A program made the position numbers and the translations under genes. Positions 28,941 through 37,593 of a stretch of 64,000 nucleotides of DNA are shown here, one piece after another (positions within the stretch are counted from its first letter, which is position 1; each line of letters opens with the position of its first letter). The stretch covers positions 62,001 through 126,000 of the forward strand of contig CAYFLK010000001.1 of NCBI GenBank assembly GCA_964344035.1, given 5' to 3'. The notes under the pieces are model-generated. The model saw only the letters and a program-made list of their open reading frames with translations, was not told where the DNA came from and did not search any database. The DNA is from UBA1014 sp964344035 (lineage in GTDB: Bacteria > SAR324 > NAC60-12).

Positions 28941-29492
28941 ATGAAAACCGAAATGCAGATCAGAAGGCTGGTGGTCCAGGTGGATGAAGTACACAGGGAA
29001 ATGAAGCGGATCGTTAATCCCCCTGCGCGGAAAGCACTTGCCGCGGGGATCATCCACAATCCATTTGCCGGTCGTTACTTGGATGACCTCACACCCCTTT
29101 ACGACCTTGGTGCGGAGATAGGCGGGCTGCTTGCCCGTAGGGCAGTTGCTGCGCTTGGGGTTGCCCCATCAGAGATAGAGAGTTACGGAAAAGGTGCTGT
29201 CATCGGTATGGATGGAGAAATTGAACATGCCGCGGCCATCCTACACCCGCGTTTTGGAAAACCCGTCCGCCTGGCAGTGGAAAAAGGTGATAACATCATC
29301 CCTTCGACAAAGAAGATGGGAGGACCAGGATCTGTGCTCGTCCTGCCCATAACCAACAAAAACAGCATCTGGAGTTTTGACCACATGGATTCAATGGAAA
29401 TTGCCATACCAGATGCTCCAAGGCCCGATGAAATGCTGATCGCCGTCGCTGTTGCTGAAAGCGGACGACCGCTGGCAAGGGTCAAACAATGA
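28941..29492 (+). CDS. AA_synth (DUF1185) family protein
   Basis: From ATG 28941 (MKTEMQIRRLVV) the protein has 183 residues; a TTG start at 28911 is also open but adds an unlikely leader. It matches, by overall pattern, the amino acid synthesis family (PF06684): GRYLDDLTPLYDLGAEIGGLL, IESYGKGAVIGMDGEIEHAAAI, and KMGGPGSVLVLP. Members are annotated from weak genetic evidence for amino-acid biosynthesis, and the reaction is not known to me. It is followed 18 bases later by an EthD-like gene, suggesting cotranscription. Confidence 0.75.
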   Translation: MKTEMQIRRLVVQVDEVHREMKRIVNPPARKALAAGIIHNPFAGRYLDDLTPLYDLGAEIGGLLARRAVAALGVAPSEIESYGKGAVIGMDGEIEHAAAILHPRFGKPVRLAVEKGDNIIPSTKKMGGPGSVLVLPITNKNSIWSFDHMDSMEIAIPDAPRPDEMLIAVAVAESGRPLARVKQ

Positions 29493-29510
29493 AATCAAAA
29501 GGAGGTCCAA

Positions 29511-29822
29511 ATGTTCAAGGCTATGATATTGCTAAAACGGCGAGAAGGAATGACTGCAAAAGAATTCCGCAACTGGTGGTTGGGACATCATGCGACCCTG
29601 GCCGCTCAGCTTCCGGGACTGCGTGGATTGCACTTCAACATCGTGCAAGCGGATTAACCTCTTTATGACGGAGTGTCCGAACTCTGGTTTGACACCGAGG
29701 AAGATTTTTATTCCGCGTATCAAAGTGAAATCGGCAAAGCCATTGCCGAAGATTCACTGGCAAAAGTCAGCCGGCAGGATCGTCTGTTTGTGAGTGAAAA
29801 CGTTATTATGCAAAGTCCGTAA
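29511..29822 (+). pseudogene. EthD-like protein with in-frame TAA
   Basis: A 104-codon frame begins at ATG 29511 behind a strong ribosome site (AAAGGAGGTCC). Its sequence fits the EthD / dimeric alpha-beta barrel family: MLLKRREGMTAKEFRNWW near the start, then PGLRGLHFNIVQAD, and after the stop YDGVSELWFDTEEDFYSAY. Codon 49 (29655-29657) is TAA. The frame is intact on both sides, so a single base substitution (for example GAA to TAA) explains the break. EthD members are small, often accessory to degradation pathways. It may be a real nonsense mutation or an error in the consensus. Confidence 0.7.
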
Positions 29823-29910
29823 TGCTTGAAAGCGACAAATAATCAGTCTTTGTGTGCCATCAAGTTACACTGTAATTCATGATTTATCAGTAATATAGAA
29901 GGAGATGTAG

Positions 29911-30537
29911 GTGGAGGAATTAAAAATCTGGGGGCGAAAAAACTCAATCAACGTGCAAAAAGTTATGTGGGTTGTCGCGGAACTATCACTTGTGCATGAA
30001 AGGATCGATGTAGGCCGTCAGTTTGGCGGCAATGATAAAGAATGGTATTTGAAAATGAACCCCAACGGTAAAATTCCTGTAATTGATGATGATGGCTTCA
30101 TTCTTTGGGAAAGCCACAGTATTGTCAGATACTTGGCGGAAAGATACGGGAAGGACATGCTGATACCCGGAGACCCGGGACAGCGTGCGCTGGCTGAGCA
30201 GTGGATGGACTGGGTCCTTGCTTCGGTTCACCCAGCAATGGGTCAGGTATTCTATGGTTTGATAAGGACTCCGGAAAAAAAACGTGACTGGACGGACATT
30301 GAAATAGGAAAGAAAGAACTTTGCCGGCTTTTTGAAATCCTCGACAACCACCTTGAGGGAAGGGATTTTGTCATTGGCGATAAATTTTCAATCGGCGACA
30401 TCCCGGTGGGCGCGCAAGCCTATCGTTGGTTTGCTCTGGATGTTGAACATCCTTCCTTCCCTGCACTTCGCTCATGGTATGAGCGTCTTGCTTCCCGACC
30501 TGCGTTTCGGGAGCATGTGATGATTCCTCTCAGTTGA
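29911..30537 (+). CDS. Glutathione S-transferase
   Basis: The 208-residue cytoplasmic protein starts with GTG at 29911 behind AAGGAG. The N-terminal thioredoxin-like domain (1-80) has the catalytic region WGRKNSINVQKVMW, cis-proline motif GKIPVIDDDG and the glutathione-binding ESHSIVRYLAERYG; the helical C-terminal domain (about 88-200) has the capping box FSIGDIPVGA. Members conjugate or transfer glutathione to electrophiles. Location just after the gamma-glutamyl operon and AA_synth/EthD genes fits a glutathione-related neighbourhood, though it is transcribed separately. Confidence 0.93.
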   Translation: MEELKIWGRKNSINVQKVMWVVAELSLVHERIDVGRQFGGNDKEWYLKMNPNGKIPVIDDDGFILWESHSIVRYLAERYGKDMLIPGDPGQRALAEQWMDWVLASVHPAMGQVFYGLIRTPEKKRDWTDIEIGKKELCRLFEILDNHLEGRDFVIGDKFSIGDIPVGAQAYRWFALDVEHPSFPALRSWYERLASRPAFREHVMIPLS

Positions 30538-30632
30538 AACACTCTGCGTGATCCATTTTAGCCGCTTAAAATGTCATTCTTGGTCATTATGGCGAAAACT
30601 AATTGCCGCATCGAAATCTGAAATGAAATATT

Positions 30633-30659
30633 AATCGGAATTCAATCCCGATTCCGATT
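30633..30659. terminator. Hairpin between convergent GST and ccmG genes
   Basis: AATCGGAAT (30633-30641) pairs perfectly with ATTCCGATT (30651-30659), nine base pairs with a nine-base loop. The unit CCGATT is repeated further to the right. There is no T run, so it may be a weak bidirectional terminator or a processing signal. The rest of the 228-bp intergenic stretch shows nothing else I can identify. Confidence 0.45.
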
Positions 30660-30765
30660 CCGATTGTATGGGGTCCGGGCAAGTCTGGATTGGGAAGCAA
30701 ACGTAGGGGATTACGGTTGTCCCTAAAAAACTAAAAAAAGCCAAACACCCTAATCAGTGCATCCT

Positions 30766-31293
30766 CTACGGGGAAAGTCCGGGGAGCGTGTTTTCCATCA
30801 AATCCGGAGTTACCGCGCCGATGTGTTTTTTGCGGATGATGCCATTGACATCAATGAAGTAGGTTTCCGGTACCCCATAGATCCCGTAATCCAATGCAAT
30901 TGTTCCTGCGACATCATCAAGTGCAAGGAAATAGGTTTTGTTGAATCGCCGTTTAAAAGCCATCGCGTTTTCCTTGCTGTCCTGAATGGCGATTCCGATA
31001 AAGGCCACCGGAGGTGTGGCATTTTTGTATTTTTGATGGAAGGATTCCAGTATATGTGCTTCGACGCGGCATTCAGCACACCAGGAAGCCCAGAAATTAA
31101 TCACAACCGGAGTGCCTTGTAGGTCACTGAGTTTGAGGGTCCGAGTACCACCTAATTCCGTGACTTCAAAATCCGGCGCCGGCTTGCCCACCAGTGGCGA
31201 GGGGACTTTTTTGGGGTCAGTGCTGAATCCGAATGCAAGCAGAACCGCCCAAACTGCCCAGAAACTCCAGGAATGCCAAAGCGGTTTCTTCAT
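30766..31293 (-). CDS. ccmG: Thiol:disulfide interchange protein CcmG/DsbE
   Basis: CcmG is a membrane-tethered periplasmic thioredoxin-like protein that reduces apocytochrome c for haem attachment. The protein has 175 residues: N-terminal anchor at about 8-22 (SFWAVWAVLLAFGFS), then PLVGKPAPDFEVTEL, the active site WASWCAECR, and the GVPETYFID cis-proline box. Its start ATG overlaps the ccmF stop (ATGA), so the two are translated together. Other ccm genes (A-E, H) are not in the window. Confidence 0.93.
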   Translation of the reverse strand: MKKPLWHSWSFWAVWAVLLAFGFSTDPKKVPSPLVGKPAPDFEVTELGGTRTLKLSDLQGTPVVINFWASWCAECRVEAHILESFHQKYKNATPPVAFIGIAIQDSKENAMAFKRRFNKTYFLALDDVAGTIALDYGIYGVPETYFIDVNGIIRKKHIGAVTPDLMENTLPGLSP

Positions 31294-33321
31294 GAACCTG
31301 TCATCTCAGCTTTTTGCGCGGCAAGATAGCGTTCGCGTATTACGCTTTCCCGCGCGATCATGCGTTGCGGACGGTATAGGAAGCAGATACCCACTCCAAG
31401 AGTGAATACCGGCAGGGCCATCCAGGCCCATCCGGTCAAAGGGTTGATGAAAACGCGCAAAGTGACTGTCTTTGCGGCTTCCCCGTCTTCACTTGAAAAT
31501 ATCAGGTAAAGGTCCTCCCAAAAAGTACGCCGGATGGCAACTTCAGTCAGCGGTTGCGGCTGGGTCGGGTAAAAGCTTTTAGCCGGTTTGAGAACATCAA
31601 GCAGCCGCTCCTCTTGATCATACACCTCGATTACCGCAGCACGATGAGTGGCGTTGTTAACGCGGAATTCGCTGACCTCTTTGAAAACCAAGAGGTAATC
31701 CCCCATTGCCGCAGGCTCATTTTTTTTCAGAGTAATGTCCCGTTCCTGGTTGAACATCTGCCCGGCGAACCCGAGAAACATTAACACCACCCCGAAGTGA
31801 ATCAATAACCCTCCATATCGGCGTAGGTTTCTGCTGATGACCAGTAAAAAGGCAGTGGGCGCGGCGGTGCTTGTCTGGCTTCTCTTAACGCGTATTGCCC
31901 GGAACAGTTCAAAAACAATGGTAGAGGTCACAAATCCTGAACACCAGAAGATGGCATATCCTTCCCAACCGACTGGATTGTTCCGGAGCAGAAAAAACAG
32001 CAGTAAAGTAATCAGTGTCGCTGTCAAAACCGGGTTCAGGAAATTCCTGCGCATGGATTCCCAACTGGCACGGCGCCAAGGAATCAGCGTGCCGACACCC
32101 ATCAGAAACAATAGTGCGTATCCCATCGGGGATGTAACCGTATTGAAAAACGGGGCCTGTATAGACAGTTTTGTCCCTCTTACCGCTTCAGCCAGCAGCG
32201 GGAATGTGGTGCCTAGAAGCACGGTAAAAGCGATGGAGACGAAAAAAACGTTTTGAGCGAGAAAAATATTCTCCCGGCATAAAACAGATTCCATTTTGTG
32301 CTCTGATTCAAGCATGTGAATCCTTTTGAACAGCAGGAAAAAAGCTGTCACCAGTGCCAGCCCGAGAAAAACCAGAAAACCGGGGCCGACTTCTGACTGG
32401 GTAAAGGAATGAACTGAATTGATTATACCTGAACGGGTAAGAAAGGTGCCGATGATGGTCAGTCCAAAAGTGAGGATGATGAGGACGACGTTCCAGATTT
32501 TGANNNNNNNNNNTGCGTTTTTCCTGGATCATTACCGAATGTAAAAAAGCCGTACCGGTCAGCCAAGGCATCAATGCGGCGTTTTCCACTGGGTCCCATG
32601 CCCAGAAACCACCCCATCCCAGTTCCTCATAAGCCCACTGCCCACCCAGGATCAAACCTGCGGAAAGAAAGTACCACGAAAGCAGGGTCCAACGCCTGGT
32701 TGTCAAGACCCACTCATTGTCAAGTTTCCCTCGTATCATGCCCCCCATTGCAAATGCGAAGGGCACACTGAACCCGATAAATCCGAGATACAGTGAAGGT
32801 GGGTGAATTGCCATCGCGGGGTTTTGCAGAAGGGGATTCAAACCACGGCCTTCGATTGGGGTGACGGGTTGCAGATCCAACGGGTTTGACCATCCGATCA
32901 TCAAAACCAGCAGCACCGCCAGAATGGCGTTCAGTGTGGCCAGTACATAAGGAATGATCTCCCGGTTTGAATACTGGTAACGGAACGCCACAACCATGTT
33001 GAAAAAACTCTGGACCAGGACCCAAAACAGCAGCGAACCTTCCAAGCCGCCCCAAAAGGATGAAACTTTGTAAAACAAGGGCAAATCGGTGCTTGAATGC
33101 CCCCAGACGTATTCAAGACTGAAATCGCTGATTATCAGGGCATGTATCAGGGCTGATGAAGCTAGGCCTATAAGCACAAAGGTGAGGATGCTTGCATGCT
33201 GTACAGAACGGATCAGGTTCCAGTTGTTTTTCTTAACTCCTATGTGTGGCGCCGCGGTTCCATACAGACACAAAGCCAGTGAGGTCATCAGCGCGATAGT
33301 GCCCAATTCAGCTATATGCAT
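31290..33321 (-). CDS. ccmF: Cytochrome c biogenesis protein CcmF, interrupted by gap
   Basis: CcmF is a polytopic inner-membrane subunit of the system I haem lyase that attaches haem to apocytochrome c. About 677 codons span the locus, the usual length. The N-terminal part (33321 down to 32514) carries the haem-handling WGGFWAWDPVENAALMPWL motif; after the N block the frame resumes with IWNVVLIILTFGLTIIGTFLTRSG, and further membrane helices and a periplasmic domain follow. Around the gap, QEKR then LKIWN are adjacent residues in family members apart from one or two amino acids, so the real gap is probably about six bases, not ten. The stop overlaps ccmG. Confidence 0.92.
32504..32513. other. 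Assembly gap (10 N)
   Basis: Ten undetermined bases inside ccmF. Comparison with the expected protein suggests only a few bases are missing. Confidence 0.95.
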
Positions 33322-33511
33322 TTCCTCGATTTTAATTGGAATTAAAAAAATCCGTTAACCCGGATATACTTCATTCAGCGAGTTAAAGCTTTTCAATGGG
33401 TGTCAAACAAAGGATTCCGATCATTTTTTTGAGGCAGGTTTTTAGTGGTTTAGAATGCAGGTTACTACAAGCACACAGCCAACCATTAACACTCAAAACC
33501 TTAAGCCCATC

Positions 33512-35344
33512 TCATTTCTTAAGAAATACCCCGCATTCTTCAGGTAGCTCCATTGCCGGATCAGACAGGTTTTCGAAAACCAGGTCACGTAAAAAAAATG
33601 GTTCTTTGCGTATCAGTTGAGTCTGGTGCAGCATTGCGCGTGAGGCAATTCCGGATCCTCCGTTCCAGTGGTAATTGGTCATCCAAACACGATACAACGA
33701 TTTCAAACCAAGCGCAAAACCCTCTTTGTTAATCAAGCGTGTGTAAGCCTCGGACCCGGATGCGTTGTGCCGTACTATAATGCCACCTGGCGCCAGCACT
33801 GCACTGCTCCTCACCCGACGTCCTGATCGATAGCCAATGTAGGGTTCAAGGAGCCTCACCATCTGCCTGCCGTAAAGACGGGTTAACACGGGTTTGTTGT
33901 CATATCGTATCCAGTTGAATAGATGGCGTCTACGCAAGGGTGAATTCACATCACGATCATCGTCTTTAGATTTATACCATCTTTGCGGGAAAAGAGTCAG
34001 ATCATCCCTGCCCCATTTTTTGGTTACAGCTTGATGACTTAAACGTGTTCCGCATTCCTCCAACTGTAAACGGTCTGGAGCAGCATTAATGTGGACAAGC
34101 GTCGGTTCTTCCATGTACCCAACAGCATTTTGTATTGCTGGTTCAAGTTTTTTGTACAACGAATGTTTAACAGCTTTTTCCGCTTTTTTGTAAGCATACC
34201 GGCTTTTGCGCAAGTTCCAACGGCCTTTACGCTCAATTAACGTCATCTTGATCAAGCTTATCCCTTCCGCATGAGAGCCAGGGTAAACAATCGGGGTTCT
34301 GTACTTGGTAAGCTTGTAGGTTTCCCTGGAGGGGTAAGTTCGATGAGTATGCCCGGCGATAATCAGATCGAACCCCGCGACAGCATCCGCAATCAATCCA
34401 GAAGCGTTGGGTGGTGGGTATCCGCGCTTCAGTGCGGGGATCTCGTCATAATTAGCGTTGCCTCCGCTATGAAAAAGCCCGATTAATAAATCCACACGTT
34501 CATTTTCATGAAGAATTGTCTTCCAGTATTTAACGCTTTTGACCATGTCCTCGAAGTGCAAATCCATATGCTGTTCCGGATCAACCCACAAAGGCGTTCC
34601 CGGAGTTATCATACCAATAATACCGATTCGCACACCCTTTCTATGAACAACATGGTAGGGAGTGAAAGCCAAAGATGAAGCATCCTGATTCGCTGCATCA
34701 TCGTTATATGAAAAAGATATTGAGGTATTTGTCCAATTTAGATTCGCAGACAACCAGGGGAATTCTGAATCGCTAATAGCTTTCAGCAGTACATCTCTGG
34801 GGATCTCGAAGTCATGATTCCCGATTGTGAGAGCATCATAACCAATCTCATTCATCGCTTCGATAACCGGGTGAGGTTGATGTTGCCAGGCATTCACGTA
34901 ATTGAAATAAAAATTATATGCACCGCCCTGCAGGGTGTCTCCGGCATCAAGCAGCAGTATGTCCGGGTCCGATTGCCGAAGCCTTTCGACAACTAGTGCT
35001 AAATGCAGCAGGCCCTTCGCTTTTTTGCATGAGTTGGGACAGCGACTGATGAGTGAACCATGAAGGTCTGATGTAGCGCCAATCAGTATTTCTACCTGCG
35101 CGCCCGGTTCAGGCCGATTAACGGGACGGTTGCGTATCTCATAGGTTTCCCCCAGTCCCGGGAGTAGTTGCGCATTACCGGAAATTGGTAATGCTTGGGC
35201 GCCAAATGAAAAGTAGATACTGAAGAGTCCGCTAAACACAGAAACAGGAAATGAGAACACTGGTTTTGACAAATCTTCTCCGCTATCATATTTTCTGAAA
35301 TTGAAGAATTGTTTTGTGAGTTGTTTGTACCCCATGATTTTCAT
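33512..35344 (-). CDS. UshA-type 5'-nucleotidase / metallophosphoesterase
   Basis: The 610-residue protein begins with basic residues and then a hydrophobic segment (about 32-50, VFSFPVSVFSGLFSIYFSFG) consistent with export. The calcineurin-like phosphoesterase domain shows the metal-binding series ATSDLHG, LLLDAGDTLQGG, TIGNHDFE, GLFHSGG and IIAGHTHRTYPS. A 5'-nucleotidase C-terminal domain follows (DNKPVLTRLYGRQMVRLLE). Such periplasmic enzymes hydrolyse nucleotides or related phosphate esters to salvage phosphate and nucleosides. It is upstream of ccmF on the same strand, 190 bases away, probably unrelated in function. Confidence 0.92.
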   Translation of the reverse strand: MKIMGYKQLTKQFFNFRKYDSGEDLSKPVFSFPVSVFSGLFSIYFSFGAQALPISGNAQLLPGLGETYEIRNRPVNRPEPGAQVEILIGATSDLHGSLISRCPNSCKKAKGLLHLALVVERLRQSDPDILLLDAGDTLQGGAYNFYFNYVNAWQHQPHPVIEAMNEIGYDALTIGNHDFEIPRDVLLKAISDSEFPWLSANLNWTNTSISFSYNDDAANQDASSLAFTPYHVVHRKGVRIGIIGMITPGTPLWVDPEQHMDLHFEDMVKSVKYWKTILHENERVDLLIGLFHSGGNANYDEIPALKRGYPPPNASGLIADAVAGFDLIIAGHTHRTYPSRETYKLTKYRTPIVYPGSHAEGISLIKMTLIERKGRWNLRKSRYAYKKAEKAVKHSLYKKLEPAIQNAVGYMEEPTLVHINAAPDRLQLEECGTRLSHQAVTKKWGRDDLTLFPQRWYKSKDDDRDVNSPLRRRHLFNWIRYDNKPVLTRLYGRQMVRLLEPYIGYRSGRRVRSSAVLAPGGIIVRHNASGSEAYTRLINKEGFALGLKSLYRVWMTNYHWNGGSGIASRAMLHQTQLIRKEPFFLRDLVFENLSDPAMELPEECGVFLKK

Positions 35345-35383
35345 ACTTGAAAATCGTGTTTATAACTGTTCATGTATGATGCA

Positions 35384-35490
35384 CTGAAAAAAGTCGAAAT
35401 GAGATCAATTTACCGAAATAATGAAGACCCACGGTTTCATGGTCATTCCAGCGAAGCTTGTCCCCGGCTCGAACGGGGAGTGGAAACCCC
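35384..35490. repeat. REP/MITE-like intergenic repeat (partial)
   Basis: The 474-bp intergenic region before ilvD has no convincing gene. It contains AAAAAGTCGAAAT (35388-35400), identical over 13 bases to the left arm of the repeat at 56597-56697, followed by GTCATTCCAGCGAAGC (35442 onward) and a hairpin TCCCCG/CGGGGA (35461-35466 with 35474-35479). The order of GTAAAAAGTC-like arm, then GTCATTCC, then hairpin resembles short dispersed non-coding repeats seen in many proteobacterial genomes. Confidence 0.5.
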
Positions 35491-35818
35491 ATTGTATAAT
35501 CAGTTATTTCTTGATTCAGTTTCCCCGTTCACTCCGCAAGGAATGGCAAACGAGAGAGCGGCAAGGCGCTCAATCGGTGCTTTTTGAGAAACATCAAATA
35601 ATGGTATTATTTGACGATAGCGATTGTCGATTCTTCTCACCAAACATTTTCACTAAGAAGAGGCTGTGGCATTTTAGATGGGCTGAAGGTGCACCGTGCC
35701 TTAACTGAGAGCATGACTTTGTTATGTAATTTCTATAACAAAACTTTAAAGACTAACCACCAAAACTCCAAAACCAAATCCCCAATCTCTATAACATTCT
35801 CATAAAGGAGCATCAGGC

Positions 35819-37531
35819 ATGGCCAGCAAAAAAGCAAATCAACCGGTAAATGCGGATTCAGGACACAGAAAATATTCCAGACAGGTTACGGAAACAGACC
35901 AGAGGGCCGCCAGCCGGGGCATGCTTTATGGGTTAGGGTTCAAGAAAAATGACTTCCAGAAATCACAGGTTGGTGTTGCATCCACCTGGGGCATGGTCAC
36001 TCCCTGCAACATGCACATCGATGAACTTGCGGAACACGCGTCTAGGGGTGTGCGGAAAAAGAAGGGGAAGCCGATGCTTTTCAACACCATCACCGTTTCA
36101 GACGGAATTTCAATGGGGACTGAAGGAATGAAATACTCCCTCGTTTCTCGTGAAGTAATTGCCGATTCGATAGAAACCGTCATGGGTTGCCAGGCATACG
36201 ACGGTGTAGTAGCAATAGGAGGCTGTGACAAGAACATGCCGGGCTGCATGATAGCGATAGGACGCCTGAACCGTCCCGCGGTCTTTGTTTACGGCGGGAC
36301 TATACTGCCCGGGAGTCATCAAGGGCAGGACGTGGACATTGTCTCGATCTTTGAGGCGGTGGGACGAAAGGCCGGAGGTGAGATTTCAGCCAAGGATCTT
36401 GAAGAGATAGAAGCCCGCTCGATTCCCGGCGCCGGATCCTGCGGAGGGATGTACACCGCAAACACCATGGCATCAGCAATTGAAGCCTTGGGTATGAGTC
36501 TGCCCAACAGTTCAGCACAGGCAGCGGTTTCAAAAGACAAAGTCACTGACTGCGTACGTGCGGGAGAGACAGTCGTTGAACTTATTCAACGTGATCTTTG
36601 TCCACGCGACATTATGACTAAGGAAGCTTTTGAAAACGCGATTACGGTGGTGATGGCCTTGGGAGGTTCAACAAATGCGGTACTCCATTTGCTTGCTATG
36701 GCCCATGCAGCGGAAGTGAAACTGAAAATTGACGATTTCAGGCGCATCGGACAAAAAGCCCCGGTGCTGGCCGATCTGCGTCCAAGCGGGAAATACATGA
36801 TGGCGGATTTTGTGGAAATCGGTGGGCTGCCGCCCTTGATGAAGATTTTGCTTGACGCGGGGCTGCTCCATGGAGAATGCATGACTGTCACAGGAAATAC
36901 GGTTGCTCGAAATCTCAAATCCGTTAAACCCTATCCGAAGAAGCAGCAAATCGTCCGGCCCCTTGATGACCCAATCAAGGCTAAGGGACATCTGGTCATA
37001 CTCCGGGGGAACTTGGCTAAAGAAGGGGCGGTGGCGAAAATTTCCGGCAAAGAAGGAGAATCGTTTCGCGGCAAAGCAAGAGTTTTTGATTCCGAGGAAG
37101 AAGCCCTGAAGCGCATCTTGGATGGGACGGTCAAAAGCGGGGACGTGATCGTCATTCGTTACGAAGGACCGAAAGGCGGTCCGGGCATGAGGGAAATGTT
37201 ATCTCCCACTTCCGCCATCATGGGGAGAGGCCTGGGGCAAGAAGTTGCGCTCATAACCGACGGTAGGTTTTCCGGAGGTTCTCACGGATTCGTAATCGGC
37301 CACATCACCCCGGAGGCTTTTGAAGGTGGGATACTGGCGATTGTAAAGGATGGTGACCCGATTGCCATCAGTGCAACAAAACGTCAGATTAATCTGGAAA
37401 TTAGCGATGATGAAATAGAAAAACGGCTCTCCAAATGGAAACGCCCCAAACCACGTTATACACGCGGAGTGTTGGCAAAATATGCGCAGACAGTCAGTTC
37501 GGCCTCACTGGGTGCGGTTTCTGACCTTTAA
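35819..37531 (+). CDS. ilvD: Dihydroxy-acid dehydratase
   Basis: IlvD dehydrates 2,3-dihydroxy-isovalerate and -methylvalerate in valine, leucine and isoleucine synthesis, using an iron-sulfur cluster and Mg2+. The protein has 570 residues, the usual size. Cluster-binding cysteines lie in GGCDKNMPGC and GAGSCGGMYTANTM, with the first conserved motif around TPCNMH; the C-terminal swivelling domain has TDGRFSGGSHGFVIGHITPEA. ATG 35819 follows an AAAGGAGC ribosome site. It stands alone between a repeat-containing spacer and a convergent selenoprotein-like gene. Confidence 0.97.
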   Translation: MASKKANQPVNADSGHRKYSRQVTETDQRAASRGMLYGLGFKKNDFQKSQVGVASTWGMVTPCNMHIDELAEHASRGVRKKKGKPMLFNTITVSDGISMGTEGMKYSLVSREVIADSIETVMGCQAYDGVVAIGGCDKNMPGCMIAIGRLNRPAVFVYGGTILPGSHQGQDVDIVSIFEAVGRKAGGEISAKDLEEIEARSIPGAGSCGGMYTANTMASAIEALGMSLPNSSAQAAVSKDKVTDCVRAGETVVELIQRDLCPRDIMTKEAFENAITVVMALGGSTNAVLHLLAMAHAAEVKLKIDDFRRIGQKAPVLADLRPSGKYMMADFVEIGGLPPLMKILLDAGLLHGECMTVTGNTVARNLKSVKPYPKKQQIVRPLDDPIKAKGHLVILRGNLAKEGAVAKISGKEGESFRGKARVFDSEEEALKRILDGTVKSGDVIVIRYEGPKGGPGMREMLSPTSAIMGRGLGQEVALITDGRFSGGSHGFVIGHITPEAFEGGILAIVKDGDPIAISATKRQINLEISDDEIEKRLSKWKRPKPRYTRGVLAKYAQTVSSASLGAVSDL

Positions 37532-37593
37532 TGCGAAAACACTGTTATCTAAAACTAAAGTGATCCTTGTTTGAATAAATCTGCTCTCATCAA

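Noticed and set aside
35372..35708. Short plus-strand ORFs upstream of ilvD
   Set aside because: They cover a REP/MITE-like repeat and hairpin, have no ribosome sites and no protein-like content.
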